Source of the DNA: an uncultured Thermoleophilia bacterium
Lineage (GTDB): Bacteria > Actinomycetota > Thermoleophilia > Gaiellales > F1-60-MAGs149
Assembly: GCA_902806305.1 (NCBI GenBank)
Contig: CADCWC010000145.1
Location: 1-9,490 of the forward strand
Direction of reading: 5' to 3'
Length of the DNA stretch: 9,490 bases
Below the pieces are notes generated by a model. That model was given only the letters and a program-made list of their open reading frames with translations. It was not told where the DNA came from and did no database searches. A program made the translations under genes and the position numbers. Shown here piece after piece: positions 1 through 7,920 of this stretch (the first letter of the stretch is position 1; every line of letters starts with the position of its first letter).

Positions 1-362
1 CGACAGACGAAGCGACCGCCGTGGTTCGGCGTGAGGACCCCCGGCAGCAGTCCGGCCTCACACAGGATCTGGAAGCCGTTGCAGATGCCGAGCACCGGGC
101 CGCCCGCCTCGGCGAAGGCGCGCACCGCCGTCATCGCCGGGGAGAACCGGGCCAGCGCACCCGGGCGGAGGTAGTCGCCGTAGGAGAAGCCGCCGGGGAT
201 GACGACGGCGTCGACGTCGGGCAGCTCCACGTCGCCGTGCCAGACGGGGACGCCGATCGCGCCGCAGAGCTCGACGGCGCGCAGGGCGTCCCGGTCGTCA
301 CACGACCCGGGGAACGTGACGACGCCGACGCGCGGTCCGCCGGCCGAGGACACCTCAGCCAT
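1..362 (-). CDS. purQ: FGAM synthase glutaminase subunit PurQ (partial, C-terminus outside window)
   Basis: PurQ is the glutaminase subunit of phosphoribosylformylglycinamidine synthase. It releases ammonia from glutamine for the PurL subunit in step 4 of de novo purine synthesis, in the cytoplasm. The frame is open from an ATG at 362 to the left edge, giving 120 residues, about half of the usual 220-230. Visible class-I amidotransferase features are VGVVTFPGSCDDRDA (12-26), VVIPGGFSYGDYLRPGA (53-69) and the nucleophile-elbow motif GICNGFQIL (92-100) with catalytic Cys94. The His/Glu of the triad lie in the missing part. The start is supported by a GAGGTGG Shine-Dalgarno sequence six bases upstream. 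It overlaps the end of purS by 8 bases, so translation is probably coupled. purL is the expected next gene to the left. Confidence 0.95.
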   Translation of the reverse strand, partial: MAEVSSAGGPRVGVVTFPGSCDDRDALRAVELCGAIGVPVWHGDVELPDVDAVVIPGGFSYGDYLRPGALARFSPAMTAVRAFAEAGGPVLGICNGFQILCEAGLLPGVLTPNHGGRFVC

Positions 363-594
363 GGACGACCACCTCGTACTGCTCGATGAGCGGGTTCGAG
401 AGCACGCGCTCGGCGAGCTCGCCCGCCACCTGCCGGGCCGCGGCCGCATCGGGGGCCGACACGTCCAGATCGAAGACCTTGCCCTGACGCACCCCCGTCC
501 TGGCGTAGCCGAGACCCTGCAGGGAGCGGTCGATGGCCTCGCCCTGCGGGTCGAGGACGCCCTCCTTGGGGCGGACCAGCACGGTCACCTTCAC
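355..594 (-). CDS. purS: FGAM synthase small subunit PurS
   Basis: PurS is the small structural subunit that bridges PurQ and small-type PurL in the bacterial FGAM synthase complex. The 79-residue product matches the usual family length of about 80. It starts VKVTVLVRPKEGVLDPQG, followed by a glutamine/glycine turn, KVFDLDV (39-45), a helix rich in Ala and Glu, and the typical ending NPLIEQYEVVV (67-77). The GTG start at 594 is chosen over a much longer upstream extension of the same frame (to 1185) because the extension is Arg/Pro/Gly-rich junk lying inside purC, and because GTG overlaps the purC stop as GTGA. A GGAGG Shine-Dalgarno sequence lies at 605-609, ten bases upstream. Its presence shows that the organism uses the three-subunit enzyme, not the large fused PurL. 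Confidence 0.95.
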   Translation of the reverse strand: MKVTVLVRPKEGVLDPQGEAIDRSLQGLGYARTGVRQGKVFDLDVSAPDAAAARQVAGELAERVLSNPLIEQYEVVVHG

Positions 595-1479
595 GACGTC
601 GGAACCTCCATCTCGCGGCGGTACTGCTCGAACGGCTGGTCCGTGAGCAGGCGGTAGGCCGTGCGGTAGCGCTCCGCCGTGCCGTCGACGACCTCCCGGG
701 GCAGCGCGGGGCCGGGCGGCGCCTTGTCCCACGGCTGCGTCTCGAGCCAGTCGCGCACGTACTGCTTGTCGAAGCTCGGAGGCGACGATCCGGGCGCCCA
801 GCGGGCCGCCGACCAGAGGCGCGACGAGTCGGGGGTCACCACCTCGTCGCCGAGGACGAGGCCGCCCTCCGGGTCGAGTCCGAACTCGAGCTTCGTGTCG
901 GCCAGGATCAGGCCCCGCGCCTGCGCATGGTCGGCCGCGCGACCGTAGACGGCGAGCGCCACGCGCTCGACCTCGAGCGCGCGGGCGCCGCCGACGAGCT
1001 CGGCGGCCTCGGCGCGGGTGATGTTGCGGTCGTGGCCCGTCGTGGCCTTCGTCGCCGGCGTCAGGATCGGGGCCGGCAGGCGGTCGCCCTGCCGGAGGCC
1101 TCGGGGCAGTCGGTGGCCGGAGACCGCCCCCGACGCCTGGTAGTCGAGCCAGCCGGAGCCGCTCAGGTAGCCCCGCACCACCCACTCGACCGGCAGCATC
1201 TCGAGGCGCCGACAGAGCATCGCGCGGCCGGCCAACGCGGCGGTGCGGGCCACCGCGGGCAGCTCCGACGGTCGCGTGCCGAGCAGGTGGTTCGGGACGA
1301 GATCGCGCGTCCGCCCGAGCCAGTACCGCGTCAGGCCGGTCAGCACGCGGCCCTTCTCCGGGATCTCGGTCGGAAGGATGACGTCGAACGCGGAGATGCG
1401 ATCCGACGCGACGAGCAGGAGCCGCTCGTCGTCGACGCGGTAGAGGTCGCGCACCTTGCCGGACGCCTCGAGCGCGAGG

Positions 1480-1490
<11 letters not shown>
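591..1490 (-). CDS. purC: SAICAR synthase (phosphoribosylaminoimidazole-succinocarboxamide synthase)
   Basis: PurC joins CAIR and L-aspartate using ATP to make SAICAR, a cytoplasmic step of IMP synthesis. The product is 299 residues, the long (yeast-like) form rather than the roughly 240-residue B. subtilis form. Motifs seen in order are SGKVRDLY (10-17), ASDRISAFD (28-36), VEWVVRGYLSGSGW (101-114), APILTPATKA (140-149), GHDRNIT (152-158), ILADTKLEFG (195-204), DEVVTPDSSRLW (215-226) and SFDKQYVRDWL (239-249). GHDRNIT has Arg155 where I remember Glu in many relatives (HDENI). The GTG start at 1490 has a GGGAG Shine-Dalgarno sequence seven bases upstream and overlaps the end of purB by 11 bases. 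The frame stays open far upstream inside purB, but that stretch has no family similarity. Confidence 0.95.
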
Positions 1491-2826
<1,336 letters not shown>

Positions 2827-2841
2827 AGGCTACCGGACGCC

Positions 2842-2861
2842 GTCCGGGGCGCCGCCCGGAC
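2842..2861 (-). other. Hairpin in the purB leader
   Basis: On the minus strand GTCCGGG and CCCGGAC form a perfect 7-bp stem around the loop CGGCGC, between the small ORF and purB. No run of T follows, so it is not a standard intrinsic terminator. It could block exonucleases, slow transcription or affect initiation at purB. In sequence this rich in GC such stems also arise by chance. Confidence 0.35.
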
Positions 2862-2909
2862 CGCCGGCCACGCGCCTCGCGCGCGGCCGCCCTCAGGCGA
2901 CCCTTCCGC

Positions 2910-3134
2910 TCAGCGGTCGCGTCGTGCGGCGCCGGGATGCACCGACGGGGCGCCGTCCAGGGTCGACGGCGGGTCGGAGGCGCGCGGGTACGTGTCGACG
3001 ACCCGCTCGTCGTCCCAGCCGAGCTCCGCGTCCCACCCCCAGCCCTCGGCGGTCGGGACGATCAGGAGGTCACCGTGGCGATCCTCGTCCTCGTGGGACA
3101 GGTCGAAGAGCGGGAACGGGTCGGTCTGGCTCAT
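2910..3134 (-). CDS. Unrecognised small acidic protein within the purine gene cluster
   Basis: I do not recognise this 74-residue product. It is probably a real gene: the ATG at 3134 has an AAAGGA Shine-Dalgarno sequence five bases upstream, it lies between two pur genes on their strand, and its composition is that of a soluble protein, unlike the Arg/Pro/Ala-rich shadow frames around it. The N-terminal two-thirds is strongly acidic, with SHEDEDRHGD (13-22), a hydrophobic strand DLLIVPTAEG (22-31) and a Trp-rich stretch GWGWDAELGWDDE (31-43) holding three tryptophans. The tail (from about 52) is Pro/Ser/Arg-rich and probably disordered. There is no signal peptide or membrane segment. It occupies a place where purE/purK might be expected but resembles neither. 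Function is unknown; a small regulator or accessory factor is only a guess. Confidence 0.7.
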   Translation of the reverse strand: MSQTDPFPLFDLSHEDEDRHGDLLIVPTAEGWGWDAELGWDDERVVDTYPRASDPPSTLDGAPSVHPGAARRDR

Positions 3135-3275
3135 GGCGGTCCTTTCCCGTCGCAGGGAATCGGCCGAAACGGGAGCATGACGAGAGGCAGTGGGCCCCGC
3201 AACAACGTCACCAAAGTGCGCTGCACGGAGCTACGCGGAGGATCCGGCAGGTCTCGGCCGGTCCGCCGACGCCGC
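3135..3275 (-). promoter_or_regulatory. Intergenic region purD to small ORF, possible internal promoter and leader
   Basis: This 141-base gap is the largest in the minus-strand series and less GC-rich than the genes, so it is the likeliest place for an internal promoter driving the small ORF and purBCSQ. I cannot point to a convincing -35/-10 pair. A weak inverted repeat, CCGGC/GCCGG, lies just after the purD stop without a T tract. Near the small ORF two mutually exclusive hairpins use the same GGGA (separate entry). I looked for the conserved elements of a ZTP (pfl) riboswitch, common before pur genes, and did not see them. Confidence 0.35.
3144..3174 (-). other. Alternative hairpins touching the ribosome binding site of the small ORF
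   Basis: On the minus strand TTCCC (3159-3155) can pair with GGGAA (3148-3144) across a 6-base loop, and TCCCGT (3174-3169) can pair with ACGGGA (3150-3145) across an 18-base loop. Both use the same GGGA, which runs into the AAAGGA Shine-Dalgarno sequence at 3145-3140. The two folds exclude each other, and either would partly cover the ribosome binding site. The stems are only 5-6 bp, so they may be chance. Confidence 0.3.
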
Positions 3276-4574
3276 TCAGACCGCGTCGCGCGCCGTCCCC
3301 GCGGCCCCGGCGGCGATGTCCGAGCGCCGTTGGAGGCCGTCGAAGCTGATCCGGTCGGCGGCGTCGTAGGCCCGGGTCCGCGCGGCGCCGATCGACGCGC
3401 CGAGCGCCGTCACGGTCAGGACGCGACCTCCGGCGGTGACGAGACGACCGTCCCTGAGCGCCGTCCCGGCGTGGTGGACCGCGACACCCGGCCGGTCGGC
3501 GGCGGCCTCGACACCGTCGATCGGCACGGGCTCGGCGGCGGCCGTCGGGTAGCCCGCCGAGGCCAGGACGACCGTGACCGCGGCGTCCGCGGACACCGGG
3601 AGCGGCTCGGGCGTGAGGCGGCCCACGGCGGCGTCGTACAACCGGCTCAGGAGGTCGCCGTCGAGACGGGGCAGGATCGCCTGGGCCTCGGGGTCGCCGA
3701 GGCGCACGTTGAACTCGAGCACCCGGAGGCCGTCCGGCGTCAGCATCAGCCCCGCGTAGAGGCAGCCGCTGAAGTGCACGCCGCGGCGGGCGAGCTCGAG
3801 CAGCACGGGGCGGTGGACGCGGTCGACGATGTCGGCGGTGGCCTCGGGGTCGACGCCGGGGACCGGCGAGTAGGCGCCCATGCCCCCCGTGTTCGGCCCG
3901 GTGTCGCCGTCGCCGATGCGCTTGTGGTCCTGCGCGGGCGCGAGGGCGACGGCCGTCCGGCCGTCGCACAGCGCAAGCACCGAGACCTCCGGCCCCTCGA
4001 GCCGCTCCTCGACGAGCACCGTCCGCCCGGCCTGCCCGAGGTCGCCGCGGAGCAGTGCGCGCGCGGCCTCGCGCGCCGCGGCGGCGTCGTCGCAGACGAC
4101 CACGCCCTTGCCTGCGGCGAGCCCGTCGGCCTTCACGACGACGCGACCGCCGAGCGCCTCGATCGCCGCGTCCGCCGCCTCGGGCGAGGCGGCCACCCGG
4201 GCCGCGGCGGTGGGCACGCCGGCCGCGGCCATCACGTCCTTCGCGAAGCGCTTGGAGCCCTCGAGGCGCGCCGCCGCGGCGCCCGGCCCGAAGACCGGCA
4301 CGCCGACGCCGCGCAGGCCGTCGGCCAGGCCGGCCACGAGCGGCGCCTCGGGGCCCACGACCACGAGGTCGATGCGGAGCTCGGTGGCCAGCGCGACGAG
4401 CCCGTCGACGTCGACCGCCGCGAGGGGATGGCAGGTCGCCGCCGTGGCGAGACCCGGGTTGCCCGGCGCGCAGTGCAGCTCGCCGAGCAGCGGGCTGCGC
4501 CGGACCGCGTCGGCGAGGGCGTGCTCGCGGGCGCCCGAGCCGACCAGGAGGACGCGCAGGCTCCGCGGGGTCAT
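3276..4574 (-). CDS. purD: Phosphoribosylamine-glycine ligase (GAR synthetase)
   Basis: PurD ligates glycine to 5-phosphoribosylamine with ATP, step 2 of de novo purine synthesis. The 432 residues match the family (about 420-430). The N-terminal domain has RVLLVGSGAREHAL (7-20) and VVVGPEAPLVAGLAD (71-85). The ATP-grasp core has GSKRFAKDVM (106-115), VVVKADGLAAGKGVVV (145-160), PAQDHKR (213-219), NTGGMGAYSP (228-237) and the GARS signature RLGDPEAQ (291-298). The C-terminus carries FDGLQRRSDI (411-420), a form of the family's final R-[ST]-D-I element. The ATG at 4574 lies 13 bases after the purA stop with only a weak Shine-Dalgarno sequence. Initiation is therefore probably coupled to upstream translation, perhaps through the six-codon mini-ORF between the two genes. 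Confidence 0.97.
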   Translation of the reverse strand: MTPRSLRVLLVGSGAREHALADAVRRSPLLGELHCAPGNPGLATAATCHPLAAVDVDGLVALATELRIDLVVVGPEAPLVAGLADGLRGVGVPVFGPGAAAARLEGSKRFAKDVMAAAGVPTAAARVAASPEAADAAIEALGGRVVVKADGLAAGKGVVVCDDAAAAREAARALLRGDLGQAGRTVLVEERLEGPEVSVLALCDGRTAVALAPAQDHKRIGDGDTGPNTGGMGAYSPVPGVDPEATADIVDRVHRPVLLELARRGVHFSGCLYAGLMLTPDGLRVLEFNVRLGDPEAQAILPRLDGDLLSRLYDAAVGRLTPEPLPVSADAAVTVVLASAGYPTAAAEPVPIDGVEAAADRPGVAVHHAGTALRDGRLVTAGGRVLTVTALGASIGAARTRAYDAADRISFDGLQRRSDIAAGAAGTARDAV

Positions 4575-4591
4575 CGTCCGACGGGGGTCAT
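4571..4591 (-). other. Six-codon mini-ORF (MTPVGR) bridging purA and purD
   Basis: An ATG at 4591 overlaps the purA stop as ATGA. It reads MTPVGR and stops with a TGA that overlaps the purD ATG as a second ATGA. Both start codons are followed by ACCCC, so the short start context is repeated 17 bases apart in different frames. Ribosomes finishing purA could re-initiate on the mini-ORF and then on purD, or initiate directly on purD. Translation has not been shown, and chance similarity is possible. Confidence 0.3.
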
Positions 4592-5895
4592 CGCGCCGGC
4601 GCCGCGACCGTCTCGCGCCCGCGCGGCGCCATGATCTGGTCGCGGCGGGCGCCGACGCCCACCAGCGTGACCGGGATCCCGAGGCGCTCCTCGACCCACG
4701 CGACGTAGCCGCGCGCCTCGGCGGGGAGCGCGTCGTAGCTCGTGACCTCGGAGATGTCGACGCCCCAGCCCGGCAGCTCCTCGAACACGGGCTCGGCGTG
4801 GTGGAAGTCGGACTGGTGCGACGGGAAGGCGTCGGTGACCGAGCCGTCGGGCAGGCGGTACCCCGTGCAGACGGGGATGCGGTCGAAGATCGAGAGCACG
4901 TCGAGCTTCGTCAGGACGAGCTCGGTGAGGCCGTTCAGGCGCAGCGCGTACTTGAGCCCGACGACGTCGAGCCAGCCGCAGCGCCGCTCGCGCCCTGTGG
5001 TCGTCCCGAACTCGAGCCCGGCGTCGCGCATGCGCACCGCGCGGTCTGGGTCGGCCTCGCTCGGGAAGGGGCCGGCCCCCACGCGGGTCAGGTAGGCCTT
5101 GGCCACGCCGATCACCGCGTCGATGCGGGTCGGCCCGACGCCGCAGCCGACGCAGGCCCCGCCCGCGATCGGGTTCGACGAGGTGACGAAGGGATAGGTG
5201 CCGTTGTCGAGGTCGAGGAGCGTGCCCTGCGCGCCCTCGAAGAGCACGCGCCGGCCGGCCGAGAGCGCCTCGTCGAGGAGCAGCGACGTGTCGGCGATGT
5301 AGGGCGCGAGGCGGTCGGCGAACCGCTCGAGGTCGGCCAGGATCGCGTCCCCGTCGAGCGGCGCGACCTCGTAGACCCGCGTCAGCAGGTCGTTCTTGAC
5401 GGACAGCGCGGCGTCGACCTTCTTCCGCAGGATCTCGCGGTCGAGGAGGTCCTGGGTGCGGATCCCGATGCGCGACGCCTTGTCGGCGTACGTCGGGCCC
5501 ATCCCGCGCTTCGTGGTGCCGATCTGCAGCGAGCCGAGCCGCAGCTCGGACTGCGCGTCGATCAGGCGGTGCCACGGCATCACGAGGTGCGCGTTCCCCG
5601 AGATGCGCAGGCCCGCCGTGGAGCGGCCGCGTCCCTCGAGGCCGTCGAGCTCGGCCACGAGCACCTCGGGGTCGATGACGACGCCGTTCCCGAGCACGCA
5701 GACCTTGTCGGGCTCGAGGATCCCCGAGGGCAGGAGGTGGAACTTGAACGTCTCCGTGCCGTGCACGACGGTGTGGCCGGCGTTGTTGCCGCCCTGGTAG
5801 CGGGCCACGATGTCGAAGCCCTCGGCCAGCAGGTCGACGACCTTGCCCTTCCCCTCGTCGCCCCACTGGGCGCCGACGATCACGCAGCCCGGCAT
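4588..5895 (-). CDS. purA: Adenylosuccinate synthetase
   Basis: PurA condenses IMP with L-aspartate using GTP to form adenylosuccinate, which PurB then splits to AMP. The 435-residue product matches the family. Visible are the phosphate loop QWGDEGKGK (10-18) with catalytic Asp13, GNNAGHTVV (36-44) with the general acid His41, the IMP-binding GTTKRGMGPTYADKASR (126-142), FEGAQGTLLDLDNGTYPFVTSSN (starting at 219), the aspartate loop TTTGRERRCGWLD (298-310) and the guanine-recognition TKLD (329-332). The last conserved element reads VGVGARRDQIM (412-422), slightly unlike the usual GPxRxxT form. The ATG at 5895 overlaps the dnaB stop by one base (TGATG), with AAGG six bases upstream inside dnaB. 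Linkage to dnaB recalls the rplI-dnaC-purA order of B. subtilis. Confidence 0.98.
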   Translation of the reverse strand: MPGCVIVGAQWGDEGKGKVVDLLAEGFDIVARYQGGNNAGHTVVHGTETFKFHLLPSGILEPDKVCVLGNGVVIDPEVLVAELDGLEGRGRSTAGLRISGNAHLVMPWHRLIDAQSELRLGSLQIGTTKRGMGPTYADKASRIGIRTQDLLDREILRKKVDAALSVKNDLLTRVYEVAPLDGDAILADLERFADRLAPYIADTSLLLDEALSAGRRVLFEGAQGTLLDLDNGTYPFVTSSNPIAGGACVGCGVGPTRIDAVIGVAKAYLTRVGAGPFPSEADPDRAVRMRDAGLEFGTTTGRERRCGWLDVVGLKYALRLNGLTELVLTKLDVLSIFDRIPVCTGYRLPDGSVTDAFPSHQSDFHHAEPVFEELPGWGVDISEVTSYDALPAEARGYVAWVEERLGIPVTLVGVGARRDQIMAPRGRETVAAPAR

Positions 5896-7235
5896 CAGTA
5901 GCCTTCGCGGCTGAGGTCGGAGAAGAGCGTGTAGCGCTGCCGGAAGAGGAGGTCGACCTTGCCGGTCGCGCCGTTCCGGTGCTTGGCCACGATCAGCTCG
6001 GCGAGGCCCTTGTTGTCCTCGGCCTCCTTGTTGTAGTACTCGTCCCGGTAGATGAACATGACCATGTCGGCGTCCTGCTCGATCGATCCGGACTCACGGA
6101 GGTCGGACAGCACCGGCCGCTTGTCCGGCCGCGACTCGACCGCGCGGGAGAGCTGCGACAGCGCCACGACGGGCACGTCGAGGTCGCGGGCCAGGAGCTT
6201 CAGCGACCGGGAGATCTGCGAGATCTCCTGGACCCGGTTCTCGGCGTTGCCCGACATCAGCTGGAGGTAGTCGATCAGGATCAGGCCCAGCTCGGGCTCG
6301 CGGGTCTTCAGGCGGCGCGCCTTCGAGCGGATCTCCATGACGCCGATGCCCGCGGAGTCGTCGATGTAGATCGGCGCCCGGTTCAGGCGGTCGCAGGCCT
6401 CGGCGAGCCGCGGCCAGTCGTCGCCCTGCATGCGGCCGGTCCGCAGGCGCATGGAGTCGACGTGGCCCTCGGCGCACATCAGGCGCTGGGTGATCTCGGA
6501 GTGCGACATCTCGAGGCTGAAGATGGCGACCGGCACGCCCGCGTCGACGCCCAGGTGCCGCGCCATCCCGAGGGCCAGGGAGGTCTTCCCCATCGACGGC
6601 CGGGCGGCCAGGATGATCAGGTTCGAGGGCTGGAAGCCCGACGTCAGCCGGTCGAGGTCCCGCAGGCCGCTCGGGGCCCCCGTGATGTCCTTGTCCTCCG
6701 CCGTGAGGCGCTCGATCCGCTCGAACTCCTCCTTGAGCAGATCGGAGATGGCGCGCAGCTGCCCGACCTCGGCGCCCTGCTGGGAGACCTGGAAGATCCG
6801 CGCCTCGGCGTCGTCGATCAGCTCGCGGACCGGACCCACCCGCTCGTAGCCCCGCTGGGCGATCTCGGTGCCGGCGGCGATCAGCCGCCGCAGTTGGGCG
6901 AGCTCGCGGACGATCTCGGCGTAGCGGCGGGCGTTCGCGGCGGCCGGGACGCTGTCGGCCAGCCCGTGGACGTACGGGCGTCCGCCGACCTCCTCGAGCT
7001 TGCCCATCGACACCAGCTGGTCCGTGACGGTGATGACGTCGACCGGCTCGGAGCGGGACTGGAGCTGCAGGACGGCCCGGAAGACGGTGCCGTGGGCCTC
7101 GCGGTAGAAGTCGCGCGGCTCGAGGGTGGCGGCCACCTCGTCGGCGGCCGTCTCGGACATCAGCATGGCCCCGAGCACGGACTCCTCGGCGTCGAGGTCC
7201 TGCGGCGGCACGTTGGGGGCGATCGTGATGCTCAT
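5895..7235 (-). CDS. dnaB: Replicative DNA helicase DnaB
   Basis: DnaB is the hexameric ATP-driven helicase that unwinds DNA at the replication fork. The 446-residue product has the N-terminal helical domain (about 10-110, starting VPPQDLDAEESVLGAML) and a RecA-like motor domain. The motor holds Walker A ARPSMGKTS (211-219), the catalytic Glu242 in FSLEMS, Walker B LILIDYLQLM (318-327), SQLSRAVESRPDKRPVLSDLRESGSIEQDAD (starting at 360) and the arginine-finger segment KHRNGATG (418-425). These elements are continuous, so no intein is present in the usual Walker A or nearby sites. The ATG at 7235 gives a family-like start, but the Shine-Dalgarno sequence is poor (GGTG, very close). The 93-base gap to rplI holds only GC-rich sequence with a small hairpin. 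Confidence 0.98.
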   Translation of the reverse strand: MSITIAPNVPPQDLDAEESVLGAMLMSETAADEVAATLEPRDFYREAHGTVFRAVLQLQSRSEPVDVITVTDQLVSMGKLEEVGGRPYVHGLADSVPAAANARRYAEIVRELAQLRRLIAAGTEIAQRGYERVGPVRELIDDAEARIFQVSQQGAEVGQLRAISDLLKEEFERIERLTAEDKDITGAPSGLRDLDRLTSGFQPSNLIILAARPSMGKTSLALGMARHLGVDAGVPVAIFSLEMSHSEITQRLMCAEGHVDSMRLRTGRMQGDDWPRLAEACDRLNRAPIYIDDSAGIGVMEIRSKARRLKTREPELGLILIDYLQLMSGNAENRVQEISQISRSLKLLARDLDVPVVALSQLSRAVESRPDKRPVLSDLRESGSIEQDADMVMFIYRDEYYNKEAEDNKGLAELIVAKHRNGATGKVDLLFRQRYTLFSDLSREGY

Positions 7236-7262
7236 GTCACCGGGCGCGGGGACGGGCGGGCA

Positions 7263-7283
7263 CGGGCCGCGTGGCGGGGCCCG
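7263..7283 (-). other. Weak hairpin between rplI and dnaB
   Basis: CGGGCC and GGCCCG form a 6-bp stem around a 9-base loop on the minus strand, 28 bases before the dnaB start. No T tract follows. It might tune transcription between the ribosomal and replication parts of the cluster, but it is not a clear terminator and may be chance at this GC content. Confidence 0.25.
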
Positions 7284-7328
7284 GACGCCGAGGGCGGGGG
7301 ACGGACTGTCGGACGGGCGGCGCCGGGC

Positions 7329-7874
7329 TCAGCCGGCGGCAGGCCCGTCGACGTCGGCAGCGATCGTCTGCGCCGTGGCGCCGGTCGTCCCGAAGACCTG
7401 GTCGAAGCCCTCGGCCGGCACGATCTGCGTCTTGACGGCTGCACGCACCTCGGGGAAGACGTCGATCTCCACGAGGTACGTCCCGAGCGCCTTGATCGGC
7501 TCCTCGAGCCGGATCTTGCGCCGGTCGACGCGGATCTTGCGCGTCCGCCAGATCTCGTCGGCCAGGTCGGCGGAGGTGATCGAGCCGTACAGCCGCCCCT
7601 CGGGCCCCGACCGGGCCGGGATCGAGAGCACGGTGCGGTTGAGCGTGGTCGCGATCTCCTGCGCCTGCTCGACCGACCGCGCCTCCTGCTTCGCGCGGCC
7701 TGCGCGCTGCCGCTCCACCTCCGCCACGCGTGATTCGGTGGCCGCCTCGGCCAGCTTCCGGGGAAGCAGGTAGTTCCGGAGGTAGCCACGCGCCACGTTG
7801 ACGATGTCGCCGCGGTTGCCGAGGTGCTCCAGGTCGACCAGGAGGATCGCGCGTTGGGTGCCGGTACGGGCCAT
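7329..7874 (-). CDS. rplI: Large ribosomal subunit protein bL9 with a C-terminal extension
   Basis: bL9 is a two-domain protein of the large ribosomal subunit, near the L1 stalk, that binds 23S rRNA and helps keep translation accurate. The product has 181 residues against about 150 in E. coli. The N-terminal domain has ILLVDLEHLGNRGDIVNVARGYLRNYLLP (starting at 10), the L9 signature. A long charged connecting helix follows (about 42-78), then the C-terminal domain with GRLYGSITSADLADEI (93-108) and LVEIDVFPEVRA (134-145). The final 28 residues or so (FDQVFGTTGATAQTIAADVDGPAAG and neighbours) extend past the usual end at IVPAE. The ATG at 7874 is chosen because the frame's upstream extension (to 8102) has no L9 similarity and overlaps ssb. 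A GGAGAAG Shine-Dalgarno sequence precedes it by ten bases. Confidence 0.96.
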   Translation of the reverse strand: MARTGTQRAILLVDLEHLGNRGDIVNVARGYLRNYLLPRKLAEAATESRVAEVERQRAGRAKQEARSVEQAQEIATTLNRTVLSIPARSGPEGRLYGSITSADLADEIWRTRKIRVDRRKIRLEEPIKALGTYLVEIDVFPEVRAAVKTQIVPAEGFDQVFGTTGATAQTIAADVDGPAAG

Positions 7875-7900
7875 GGGACTGATGCTTCTCCGAGTAGGGG

Positions 7901-7920
7901 CGGCGCCGGGGACGGCGCCG
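7901..7920 (-). other. Strong hairpin between ssb and rplI
   Basis: Two copies of the self-complementary octamer CGGCGCCG flank a 4-base loop (TCCC on the minus strand), giving a perfect 8-bp all-G/C stem. It sits in the 94-base gap after ssb, 27 bases before the rplI start, where rpsR often lies in other bacteria. No T tract follows, so it is more likely an mRNA stabiliser, pause or processing site than an intrinsic terminator. Confidence 0.45.

Noticed and set aside
3135..3275. ZTP (pfl) riboswitch before the purine genes
   Set aside because: The conserved core elements I remember for this motif are not visible in the minus-strand leader.
2937..4634. Long plus-strand open frame of 565 codons antisense to purD
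   Set aside because: Low-complexity composition, no recognisable domain, and the minus strand encodes a complete PurD.
3880..5901. Plus-strand open frame of 673 codons antisense to purD and purA
   Set aside because: It spans two identified genes and is low in complexity; an artefact of codon bias.
5895..7235. Possible intein in DnaB
   Set aside because: The Walker A, Walker B and arginine-finger segments are continuous and the protein has normal length.
5979..7733. Plus-strand open frame of 584 codons antisense to dnaB and rplI
   Set aside because: No motif and biased composition; the opposite strand encodes complete DnaB and L9.
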